This document shows positions 34,528 through 42,111 of a DNA stretch of 64,000 bases, piece by piece; the stretch's first letter is position 1, and each line of letters begins with the position of its first letter. The notes beneath the pieces are model-generated. The model saw nothing but the letters and a program-made list of their open reading frames with translations. It did no database searches and was not told the origin of the DNA. A program made the position numbers and the translations under genes. Origin of the DNA: Desemzia sp045528445 (GTDB lineage: Bacteria > Bacillota > Bacilli > Lactobacillales > Carnobacteriaceae); contig NZ_JBGQQU010000007.1 in NCBI RefSeq assembly GCF_045528445.1, forward strand, positions 1 through 64,000, read 5' to 3'.

Positions 34528-35018
34528 CACGTCATACGCATGAAAAGTACTTTCTCCCAAAAAAATTAAGGTCTTCTTTTTAAAACGCTCTCTTAATGAG
34601 TAGGGGCGTCTCTATGAGGTGAAATTTCCTCCGGGATGGACGGGTTTGCTTGTGGAAAGCCATGGGACTGTCTGGAGCCTGTAGTCTCCAGACTTTCAAG
34701 CTTCAAACGGAATCGTAAGCGCTGAAGCGCCAACGCTCCGTAATTCACATTTCATCCCTTACATGGCTACAAGCAACCCCTATTCCTCCAGAAATATCAC
34801 GGGTCTCAAACGAGTCACAGCTTAAAAAGCGTGCCTAAGTATTTCGGGAAGTTCAAAGAAAGCAGGACTTTCTCATAATGAAGACCGAAGACTTCCCCTT
34901 CACTCAACAGATGGAAAATCTCGTTTATGTCGCCCGCCTCCGCATTTTTCTTTTAGCAGAGAGACGTGAGGATTCGTAATCTTATTTTTTATTTAAAGTT
35001 TTTCATGCGTATGACGTG
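34528..35018. mobile_element. 491-bp MITE-like element, non-coding
   Basis: Bounded by perfect 19-bp terminal inverted repeats CACGTCATACGCATGAAAA (34528-34546) and its complement (35000-35018), extended imperfectly by ACTTT. It is flanked by 9-bp direct repeats TTAACAATA. It encodes no protein, so it would be mobilised in trans by a DDE transposase (several IS families give 8-10 bp duplications). The interior is higher in GC than its flanks. A branched fold occupies 34619-34800: GTGAAATTTC/GAAATATCAC, GGTTTGCTTGT/ACAAGCAACCC, AGCCATG/CATGGCT, with inner hairpins GTCTGGAG/CTCCAGAC and ACGGA..GCGCT/AGCGC..TCCGT. Confidence 0.85.
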
Positions 35019-35027
35019 TTAACAATA
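35019..35027 (+). repeat. Target site duplication, right
   Basis: TTAACAATA directly outside the right inverted repeat. Confidence 0.85.
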
Positions 35028-35099
35028 CCGGCTTTACAAATAGAAAAAAAAGTACAGTTTAGGCATAATTTCTTCACAATTATTGAGTATGATAAATTC

Positions 35100-35208
35100 A
35101 TACCAATAACAACCAACTTTTTTATATTTTCATTTTTACCTTATACTCCTCCAAAGTATCAGGTACTACTCCTTTTAACCACTTGCTCATGCAGCAAGTG
35201 GTTTTTTT
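35100..35208 (+). ncRNA. Candidate small RNA 1 with CCUCCAA loop
   Basis: TATGAT at 35088-35093 precedes a roughly 110-nt stretch that starts TTCATACCAATAACAACCAAC. It has hairpin ATACT-CCTCCAA-AGTAT (35143-35160) and ends with terminator ACCACTTGCT-CATGC-AGCAAGTGGT plus seven T (35178-35208). The loop is complementary to Shine-Dalgarno sequences (UUGGAGG). The same loop and a similar 5' sequence recur at 36.6 kb. A reading frame across this region has no ribosome site. Confidence 0.55.
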
Positions 35209-35386
35209 ATTTAGAGAGTAACAGAAAAACAGAATTGTATTTAATAGAGGGTCTTTCTGTCTGATTTGAATGGATAATAGTGGAAAACAGCTTCAACCTT
35301 TTCTTATTTCATTTATGAGCTTGCAGTAATGATCGGTTTTGAATTATCTTTAGTCATATACATGAATGGATTTAAGGAGGAAAAAA

Positions 35387-36526
35387 ATGTTTTTAAGCGA
35401 AGAATTGCTAAAGGAGATTCATCAACGCGCCCCAAAGTATGACCAAGAAAATAGTTTTCCTTATGAAGATTACGATGCTTTAAAGGCAGCAGGATATTAC
35501 AAAGCCTTTGTTCCTAAAGAATACGGAGGTCATGGACTGACGTTGAAAGAAATCGCACAAGAGCAGATTCGCTTGGCAAAAGCTGCTCCTGCAACAGCGC
35601 TAGGTATCAATATGCACCAAATTATTGTCGGTGTTGGAAAATACATGGTTCGTCATGGAAATAAACGAGGCGAGCAAATCCTAAAGGACGCCGCTGAAGG
35701 TCATTTGCTTTCTTTTGCTATCTCAGAACCGGCTAACGATCGTGTTCTTTTTGGATCCATTTGCCAAGCAAAACCAGAGGAAGATGGAGGCTACCGTTTT
35801 TACGGGCCAAAAGTCTTTATTTCTATGTCTGGAGAAGCTGCTCGTATGGTGACCTATGGAATGGATGATACTAGTGGTGATCCACAATCTGTTTTTGCTT
35901 ACATCAAAAACGATCCTAAAACCGTTCAAGTCAATTCAGAATGGGATACTCTGGGAATGAAAGGAACTCAGTCTTACAACTTAGTGTTAGACGGTGCTTA
36001 CGCGGCTGAAGACAGCATTTTGACAACAGTAGCGCCTGGTCCCAGTTTTGATCCCGTGGTTTTTGGAATATTTGCCCACTTTGAAATTTTACTGGCTGCG
36101 ACGTATCATGGTCTGGGTCAACGGGCGTTGGAATTAGGGATTGAGCGCGTGAAAAAACGCAAGTCCATCGCTCATGGAACGACTTACGATCAAGATAAAA
36201 ATATCCGCTGGCGCATTGCGGAAGCAGCTTTACGGTTGGATGCCATTCCCCCGCAAATCAATACTTTAGCAGATGATGTGGAAAATGATGTGGACCACGG
36301 AGTCTATTGGATGCCTAGGTTATCTGCTATAAAAAACTATTCTGTTGAAGCTTCTTTCAAAACAGTCGAAGAAATGGTTCGTGCTTCTGGCGGCGGAGCA
36401 TACTCCAATAACAGCGAATTGTCACGTTTAGTACGGGATGTTTATGCCGGTCTGTTCCAACCTTCTGACCAAGAATCGCTTCATGACTCCTGGGCTTCAC
36501 TTTTACTGGGACCAATTGAAAAATAG
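35387..36526 (+). CDS. Acyl-CoA dehydrogenase family flavoprotein (YdbM-like)
   Basis: A 379-aa protein with the acyl-CoA dehydrogenase fold: helical N-terminus (EYGGHGLTLKEIAQEQIRLAKAAPATAL), flavin loop LSFAISEPAND, beta domain DTLGMKGTQSYNLVLDG and helical C-terminus with MVRASGGGAYSNNSELSRLVRD. It resembles Bacillus YdbM and flavin-monooxygenase-like members (DszC type). I cannot place the catalytic Glu, and no beta-oxidation genes are near, so dehydrogenase activity is not certain. The start is ATG 35387 with GGAGG eight bases upstream. A single gene with a candidate sRNA on each side. Confidence 0.85.
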   Translation: MFLSEELLKEIHQRAPKYDQENSFPYEDYDALKAAGYYKAFVPKEYGGHGLTLKEIAQEQIRLAKAAPATALGINMHQIIVGVGKYMVRHGNKRGEQILKDAAEGHLLSFAISEPANDRVLFGSICQAKPEEDGGYRFYGPKVFISMSGEAARMVTYGMDDTSGDPQSVFAYIKNDPKTVQVNSEWDTLGMKGTQSYNLVLDGAYAAEDSILTTVAPGPSFDPVVFGIFAHFEILLAATYHGLGQRALELGIERVKKRKSIAHGTTYDQDKNIRWRIAEAALRLDAIPPQINTLADDVENDVDHGVYWMPRLSAIKNYSVEASFKTVEEMVRASGGGAYSNNSELSRLVRDVYAGLFQPSDQESLHDSWASLLLGPIEK

Positions 36527-36613
36527 AAAACAGTCTTGAATTGCATAGAACAAATTCGCTAAAAGAAAAGAGTTCCATCACACAATCTTCATATTTAACG
36601 GCTATACTCTATT

Positions 36614-36751
36614 TATACCAAACAAACAAGCAACCCCTTGTTTACTCTTTACTCCTCCAAAGTAAAGATACCCTTTTCTGTGATTCAACATGTGCTGAAC
36701 TAGTTGAACACAAAGCACCCTCACTTGCATAGCAAATGAGGGTGTTTTTTT
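36614..36751 (+). ncRNA. Candidate small RNA 2 with CCUCCAA loop
   Basis: TATACT at 36603-36608 precedes TTATACCAAACAAACAAGC. Hairpin CTTTACT-CCTCCAA-AGTAAAG (36646-36668) shows the same loop as sRNA 1 on a different stem. It ends with terminator CACCCTCACTTG / CAAATGAGGGTG plus seven T (36716-36751). The alternative is that this is just the 3' UTR of the upstream flavoprotein gene, whose stop codon is about 90 nt before. Confidence 0.5.
36715..36751 (+). terminator. Terminator of sRNA 2 / flavoprotein gene
   Basis: GCACCCTCACTTG, loop CATAG, CAAATGAGGGTG, T7. Confidence 0.85.
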
Positions 36752-36824
36752 ATGTCCTCTCAATCTCGGAGTACTAAGGCATTTCAGCTATAGCAGGATT
36801 TACAGTTTCATTTCGCCAAACTTT

Positions 36825-37820
36825 TTATTCAGCATCTTTATCTTTCCGTTCTTCTTTGTCTCTTCTCTTGGCCATTATTTTTTTCTTTTCTGGATAACGG
36901 CTCGATTGTCGATTTCTAGCAGCTCTCTCAGCTTCTTTTTTCTTCCACCAATTGGTTTTGCGTACTCTCCAGACCATAATTCCAATCAGCAACAAAATAA
37001 TCAAGTAAGGCAACACATAAATCAACCAGATAGCAGTATCTTGCAACCAATAGTAGAAAGTATACGCTGAATCAACAATGGCTTCTTTTGCTCGTTCCCA
37101 AAATGGCATAGTAGAACCAGGTTGGTTGGAGATTCTGGAGCGTTCCAGAATAGTTAAATACAACGTTGAATATTCTACCAAATCATCGATCGTATTATTT
37201 TGGGACTGCAAAATTTCTCTCTCCGCAACGGTTTCGGATAAATTATTTTCAATTGCCAAAATGTCCTCTATCGCTGTAGCTTGATCCAATAATTCCAGTA
37301 ATCGGTCTTCTTTGCGTTGCAGCACTTCAATTCGAGTCTGGGTATCTTGATACTGTTTAGTGGCATCTTGATTCCCGATTTGTTCACTGACCTTAGTGCC
37401 TAGATTTCCATCTAAATCAGCTAAGAAGTCGGTTACTGCCTCTGACGGGATACGGATAGAGAAATTTCCTTGACGAAGATCAGCCTCGCTCCGATTGCTG
37501 TAGCCATTGATGGTGTTTGTTGTTTCATTTGACGATTCGATGTAAGACTGATACTTTTCGACGATTTCTTTTAACTGAGTGACAGCATTCTGGTATTCGA
37601 GAGTTTCATATGTCATATCTATCGTGGTGATGACTTTTTCTCCTATCAATAGATCCGTGCTGGCTTCTTCTTGAGAACCGGTAGTTTCGACCTCCGTGGT
37701 GTTTGCAAGTCCCCCTCTATCTTCCATGACCGTTTCTGAAGTTGACGAATCATTGGTAGAGCATCCAACCAGTAATAATGCCAACATTAACATTCCTAAT
37801 TTCGCTATTCCTTTTTTCAT
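36825..37820 (-). CDS. DUF4349 lipoprotein
   Basis: A 331-aa membrane lipoprotein. Signal peptide with lipobox LLVGC (Cys about residue 20), a DUF4349 region with coiled coil (KQYQDTQTRIEVLQRKEDRLLELLDQA, residues about 155-181), and a C-terminal membrane helix YVLPYLIILLLIGIMVW followed by a Lys/Arg-rich tail ending in KDKDAE. So it is anchored at both ends, with the coiled coil outside. Function unknown; in Bacillus YhaP-like relatives are also obscure. The start is ATG 37820 after GGAGGGG. Confidence 0.88.
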   Translation of the reverse strand: MKKGIAKLGMLMLALLLVGCSTNDSSTSETVMEDRGGLANTTEVETTGSQEEASTDLLIGEKVITTIDMTYETLEYQNAVTQLKEIVEKYQSYIESSNETTNTINGYSNRSEADLRQGNFSIRIPSEAVTDFLADLDGNLGTKVSEQIGNQDATKQYQDTQTRIEVLQRKEDRLLELLDQATAIEDILAIENNLSETVAEREILQSQNNTIDDLVEYSTLYLTILERSRISNQPGSTMPFWERAKEAIVDSAYTFYYWLQDTAIWLIYVLPYLIILLLIGIMVWRVRKTNWWKKKEAERAARNRQSSRYPEKKKIMAKRRDKEERKDKDAE

Positions 37821-37949
37821 TCCTAACCCCTCCTCTGCGCTTTTATTCATTGCCTTTAGTATACCTTTCCGTAATCACCAATTCAATTTACGGCTGGCTG
37901 TTGAGCCGCTTGCTTCATCATTCAGTACCGCCCCTTGATGTTTAAGCCA

Positions 37950-37995
37950 AAAAAAAGCAGCTTCAAAAGTCGGTTAAGAACTTTTAAAGCTGCCA
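37950..37995 (-). terminator. Terminator of the ABC-F gene
   Basis: On the minus strand GGCAGCTTTAAAAGT, loop, ACTTTTGAAGCTGC and eight T. Confidence 0.88.
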
Positions 37996-38008
37996 TCTCA
38001 GGTTAACA

Positions 38009-39586
38009 TTATTTTTTGAGCAATCGGATCTGCTGAAGTAGTTCAGTATACTCTTTTTCCAATAGGTCTTTCGACTCTTTTCCGGTCAATAGTGATAGTT
38101 TTGAAATGACTGCATTCAATCGATTCTCCAACACCAACAACTCCTCTTTGCCAGCTTCGCGCTGTTTTGCTGGCAGTAGGGCTGAAGCTTCTTTTGCAAA
38201 TACTTCTGACACTAAAACTTTCCGGTCTTTAATCTGCCAAATGTGAGTCGCAACATTTTTAACGAACTGTTCGTCGTGAGACACGAATAGAATTGTCCCC
38301 TCGTATGCCATTAAAGCTTCTTCAATAGCTTCCATAGAGGCGATATCCAGATAGTTCGTCGGCTCGTCTAATACCAGCACATTCGCATCACTCACCAACA
38401 GCAATGCTAAAGAAACTTTGTTTTTCTCTCCGCCGCTCAAAACGGATACAGGCTTGAATACTTCAGCCCCTTTAAACAACAATCGCGCCAACAGCATACG
38501 GACAAAGGATTCTTCTTTGGTGCTTTTTCTCATCACATTTTCTAAAATCGTTTCTGATTCATCCAACAAGTCCAATGCTTGGCTGAAATACCCGAAGTGG
38601 ATGTTTTTGGCTAAATGAATTCCTTTGCCTGCTTGAAAAATCATGTTGATCAATGTGGTTTTACCAGAACCATTTGCACCGATCAAAGCCGTTTGGGAAT
38701 GGTTCAGCAATTGAAAGTCGGTGTTGTCGAATAAGACTCGTGAGTCGAACCTTTTGTGCACTTTCGACCCTGAGATCAAAATCGGATTGTGGATTTCTCT
38801 GCCTTTATCCAATTGGATTTTGACTGGCGGAAGATCTACAGGCTTTTCCTTAACAGTCAGATGTTCGATGCGCTTTTCGTAATTTTTCACTGCTTTATCC
38901 AACGTTTTGCGTGCCCCTTGACCGCCCATTTTGTGCAAACGAGCTTCAGAAGGCCCCATACGTTTAGGCGCTCTGCGTACATTCTCTGATTTCTGATGAG
39001 TACTGGTCATGACCTTTTTCAACCGTTTCTTTTCTTTGACATAAGCTTCATACTCTTGTTGAGCCAAATCTTTTTCCTGATCTTTTTGCTTTCGATAGTC
39101 TTGATAATTTCCCGTGTAAAATCGTACTTCACCTTCTTCGATCTCAACGATCCGATTGCAGATACGATTTAAAAAAGCTCGATCATGCGAGATCACTAAG
39201 ACAGCCCCCATGAACTGTTGCAATTGTTTTTCCAAATATTGACGAGCATTTGAGTCTAAGTGACTAGTAGGTTCATCTGCAAATAAAATCCCAGACTGGA
39301 TAGACAATGCTCTGTTGATTTGCTCTTTCGTGTGTTCGCCACCGCTTAATGTATCCAACGGCTCCCGGTCTGGCAATTGTTCAATAAATCCTATAGTTCC
39401 ATTGGTCTGGATACTTCCGGTGTCCGGTGTTTCTTTTTGAGCCAAGACGTTCAGCAAAGTTGTTTTACCAGACCCGTTTCTTCCTACAATACCGATCCGA
39501 TCGCCTTCATAAACATGCCATTCAGGAATCGTAAATAAATTCTTTTCGCCAATGGACTTTTCAAGTTGTTTTACTTCTATAAGCAT
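38009..39586 (-). CDS. ABC-F family ATPase, ribosome-protection type (Msr/Vga/VmlR-like)
   Basis: A 525-aa protein with two ABC domains and no membrane segment. Walker A VGRNGSGKTTLLN (about 36) and IGANGSGKTTLIN (about 315); signatures LSGGEHTKEQ and LSGGEKNKVS; Walker B GILFADEPTSHLD and VLVLDEPTNYLD. The linker between them is long and basic (KEKKRLKKVMTSTHQKSENVRRAPKRMGPS), as in antibiotic-resistance ABC-F proteins that clear macrolide/lincosamide/streptogramin/pleuromutilin drugs from ribosomes. Whether it confers resistance cannot be read from sequence. The start is ATG 39586 after GGAGG. Confidence 0.9.
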   Translation of the reverse strand: MLIEVKQLEKSIGEKNLFTIPEWHVYEGDRIGIVGRNGSGKTTLLNVLAQKETPDTGSIQTNGTIGFIEQLPDREPLDTLSGGEHTKEQINRALSIQSGILFADEPTSHLDSNARQYLEKQLQQFMGAVLVISHDRAFLNRICNRIVEIEEGEVRFYTGNYQDYRKQKDQEKDLAQQEYEAYVKEKKRLKKVMTSTHQKSENVRRAPKRMGPSEARLHKMGGQGARKTLDKAVKNYEKRIEHLTVKEKPVDLPPVKIQLDKGREIHNPILISGSKVHKRFDSRVLFDNTDFQLLNHSQTALIGANGSGKTTLINMIFQAGKGIHLAKNIHFGYFSQALDLLDESETILENVMRKSTKEESFVRMLLARLLFKGAEVFKPVSVLSGGEKNKVSLALLLVSDANVLVLDEPTNYLDIASMEAIEEALMAYEGTILFVSHDEQFVKNVATHIWQIKDRKVLVSEVFAKEASALLPAKQREAGKEELLVLENRLNAVISKLSLLTGKESKDLLEKEYTELLQQIRLLKK

Positions 39587-40032
39587 AAAAAAACCTCCTT
39601 CAATTCTGAAGAAGATTGCCTGCACATAATTAAATAAACCTATTTACAGTATAGGTATAAGCCATTATGTTCCATTCAATCTACGTTCAGTCCTGTCATT
39701 TTGTCCATATCAAATAAACTGAAATTTCTTCGTTTTTTCTATGAACAACACACTATTGATCTGAATTAAGATTGAATAATACGCATCGGCCTGCACCTGT
39801 ACCTTTCTTAGTTTTTCTACGCCTTTATTTTAGCAAGTTCCTTAGAGAGATACAAGTATTTATAGTCAAGTGCTCAATCACCGCATCAACACTGATTGAA
39901 AATGTGTTTCCATTCATTTTAAAAGCCTTTCATCCTCATCTGTTTCTTGCAGTGGTGGTTTTTCTTGCATTAAACTGATACAATAATCACTAAAATGATG
40001 AATTATTTATCTAACATTAAGGTGGGACATAC
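39587..40032. other. Intergenic between the ABC-F gene and proB
   Basis: About 445 bp, divergent promoters expected. On the minus strand a TATACT sits inside a palindrome ACCTAT-7-ATAGGT (39638-39656), 20 bases after TTGAAT; this could be an operator or a short 5' hairpin. A TACAAT at about 39980 precedes proB without a good -35. No gene or leader peptide was found. Confidence 0.4.
39638..39656 (-). promoter_or_regulatory. Palindrome over the ABC-F promoter
   Basis: ACCTATACTGTAAATAGGT: 6-bp perfect inverted repeat around the putative -10 TATACT, with TTGAAT 20 bp upstream. The long spacer plus dyad resembles MerR-type promoters; no MerR gene is nearby. Confidence 0.35.
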
Positions 40033-40848
40033 TTGAATACATTAGCTAGACAAAAAGTTGCTAACAGTAAACGTATTATCATTAAAGTGGGTACGAGCAC
40101 TTTAATGTATTCGAATGGGAGTGTCAATTTGCAGCGCATTGAACGATTAGCGTTTGTACTGACTGACTTGCAAAACAGAGGAAAAGACATTATTCTGGTT
40201 TCATCTGGCGCAATTGGTGTAGGCATGGATCTGCTTAATTTATCTACACGGCCTGCAACGATACCCGAACAACAAGCTGTAGCTGCTATCGGCCAAAGTC
40301 AACTCATGAATTTATACAGCAAATTCTTTCTGAGTTACGGTCAAATCATTGGGCAAATTTTAATGACCCGAGATATTGTAGACTTTCCTGAAAGCCGTGT
40401 AAATGCCTCAAACACATTTGAACAATTGCTGAAAACTGGTGTCATCCCTATTGTGAACGAGAATGACTCGGTCTCTGTAGAAGAGCTGGATCACTTGACT
40501 AAATTTGGCGATAACGACCAATTGTCTGCGATCGTTGCAGAAATAACAAATGCCGATCTATTGATCATGCTGACAGACGTCGCTGGCTTTTACGATAAAA
40601 ATCCCAATACGCATCAAGATGCTGTCTTATTTTCTGAAATTTATAACATTACAGACGCCCACTACCAACAATCCGGTGGTCAAGGTTCACGATTTGGAAC
40701 AGGCGGTATGATTACAAAACTAAAAGCTGCAGAACACATGCTCAAGCATCAATCACAAATGGTCTTAACAAACGGAAAAGTACCGGACACGATTTTCGAT
40801 ATTGTGGTCGGTAAAGAAATAGGTACTTTATTCACTCCTAAAGATTAA
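40033..40848 (+). CDS. proB: Glutamate 5-kinase
   Basis: A 271-aa amino acid kinase, first step of proline synthesis. IIIKVGTSTLMYSNG (start), LVSSGAIGVGM, VNENDSVS and KFGDNDQLSA are the ATP/glutamate motifs. It ends after the kinase domain and lacks the C-terminal PUA domain of longer ProB proteins, as in streptococci. Starts at TTG 40033 with AAGGTGGG upstream. First gene of proB-proA-oxidoreductase. Confidence 0.95.
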   Translation: MNTLARQKVANSKRIIIKVGTSTLMYSNGSVNLQRIERLAFVLTDLQNRGKDIILVSSGAIGVGMDLLNLSTRPATIPEQQAVAAIGQSQLMNLYSKFFLSYGQIIGQILMTRDIVDFPESRVNASNTFEQLLKTGVIPIVNENDSVSVEELDHLTKFGDNDQLSAIVAEITNADLLIMLTDVAGFYDKNPNTHQDAVLFSEIYNITDAHYQQSGGQGSRFGTGGMITKLKAAEHMLKHQSQMVLTNGKVPDTIFDIVVGKEIGTLFTPKD

Positions 40849-40866
40849 CTAGAAAGGAAGTTTACT

Positions 40867-42111
40867 ATGGAAAGTTTAACTCAGTTAGGCAAACAGGCTA
40901 AAAAAGCTTCGCGCAAATTAGCCCAAACTTCTGCTCAAGAGAAAAACCAAGCTCTTAAGATCATGAGTGAAATGATCGTGGAGCATCAACAAGATATTCT
41001 GTCAGCGAATCAACAAGATTTAGCGGCTGCCGAAAGCAACGGTATTAAGGGAACGATGCTGGACCGCCTGACATTGAATGAAGAACGCGTCATCGCAATG
41101 GCAGAAGGCATCAAACAGGTAGCAATCCTTCCAGATCCAATAGGAACCGTTCACTCTATGCGTACACTGGACAACGGTTTGACTATCGGCCGTCAGAGTG
41201 TACCTCTGGGCGTCATTGGAATCATCTATGAATCCCGTCCAAATGTTACAACAGATGCTGGGGTATTGTGTTTTAAATCTGGTAACGCCGTTATTTTGCG
41301 CGGTGGTAAAGAAGCTATCCACACCAATAAAGCAATTATCACTGTTTTACAAAAAGCGCTTAGCCAGACGAACTTCCCGCAACAATCGATCCAATTGGTT
41401 GAAGATACATCTCGAGCTTCTTCTACAGGATTGATGACACTGACAGATTATTTAGATGTTTTGATTCCTCGAGGCGGAGCCGGTTTGATCAAAGCGGTTG
41501 TAGAAAATGCTACCGTACCCGTAATTGAAACAGGTGTCGGCAATTGCCACGTGTACATTGATAAAGATGCGCAACTTGAAATGGCCAAAGACATTATCGT
41601 CAATGCTAAATGCTCGCGCCCATCCGTATGCAACGCGGCTGAAACACTTTTGATCCATGAAGATGTGGCTGCTGCTTTCTTACCGGAAATTGAAACAGCT
41701 TTGTCTGAGTACAATGTGGAACTGCGTGTTGATGAAAAAGCTGGCGCTATTTTGTCCAAATCGGTTCCTGCAACTGAAGAAGATTGGGAAACAGAATTCT
41801 TGGATTACATTTTAGCGGTCAAAGTGGTTTCAAATCTGGAAGAAGCGATTGAACACATCGATCGTTACAGTACGGGACATTCCGAAGCCATCGTGACAGA
41901 TGATTATGCATCTAGTCAGCAATTCCTTCGTGAAGTCGATTCAGCTGCGGTTTACGTCAATGCTTCTACTCGCTTTACAGATGGATTTGAATTCGGATTC
42001 GGAGCAGAAATTGGCATCAGTACTCAAAAAATCCACGCTCGTGGACCAATGGGACTGCCGGAATTAACTTCTTACAAAACCATTGTCTATGGGAATGGTC
42101 AAATACGATGA
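40867..42111 (+). CDS. proA: Gamma-glutamyl phosphate reductase
   Basis: A 414-aa NADPH-dependent reductase making glutamate-5-semialdehyde. Catalytic Cys in AKCSRPSVCNAAETLL (about residue 258); IYESRPNVTTDAG and FGFGAEIGISTQKIHARGPMG are the family signatures (the latter about 378-398). It lies 18 bp after proB with GAAAGGAAG upstream, and its stop overlaps the next start (ATGA). Confidence 0.97.
   Translation: MESLTQLGKQAKKASRKLAQTSAQEKNQALKIMSEMIVEHQQDILSANQQDLAAAESNGIKGTMLDRLTLNEERVIAMAEGIKQVAILPDPIGTVHSMRTLDNGLTIGRQSVPLGVIGIIYESRPNVTTDAGVLCFKSGNAVILRGGKEAIHTNKAIITVLQKALSQTNFPQQSIQLVEDTSRASSTGLMTLTDYLDVLIPRGGAGLIKAVVENATVPVIETGVGNCHVYIDKDAQLEMAKDIIVNAKCSRPSVCNAAETLLIHEDVAAAFLPEIETALSEYNVELRVDEKAGAILSKSVPATEEDWETEFLDYILAVKVVSNLEEAIEHIDRYSTGHSEAIVTDDYASSQQFLREVDSAAVYVNASTRFTDGFEFGFGAEIGISTQKIHARGPMGLPELTSYKTIVYGNGQIR

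Noticed and set aside
34303..34569. Plus-strand 88-residue frame over the start of the FUSC-like gene
   Set aside because: Antisense to a membrane-protein gene, with no ribosome site, and it crosses the left transposon end.
35016..35264. Plus-strand 82-residue frame
   Set aside because: It starts inside the transposon end, has no ribosome site and runs through the terminator of sRNA candidate 1.
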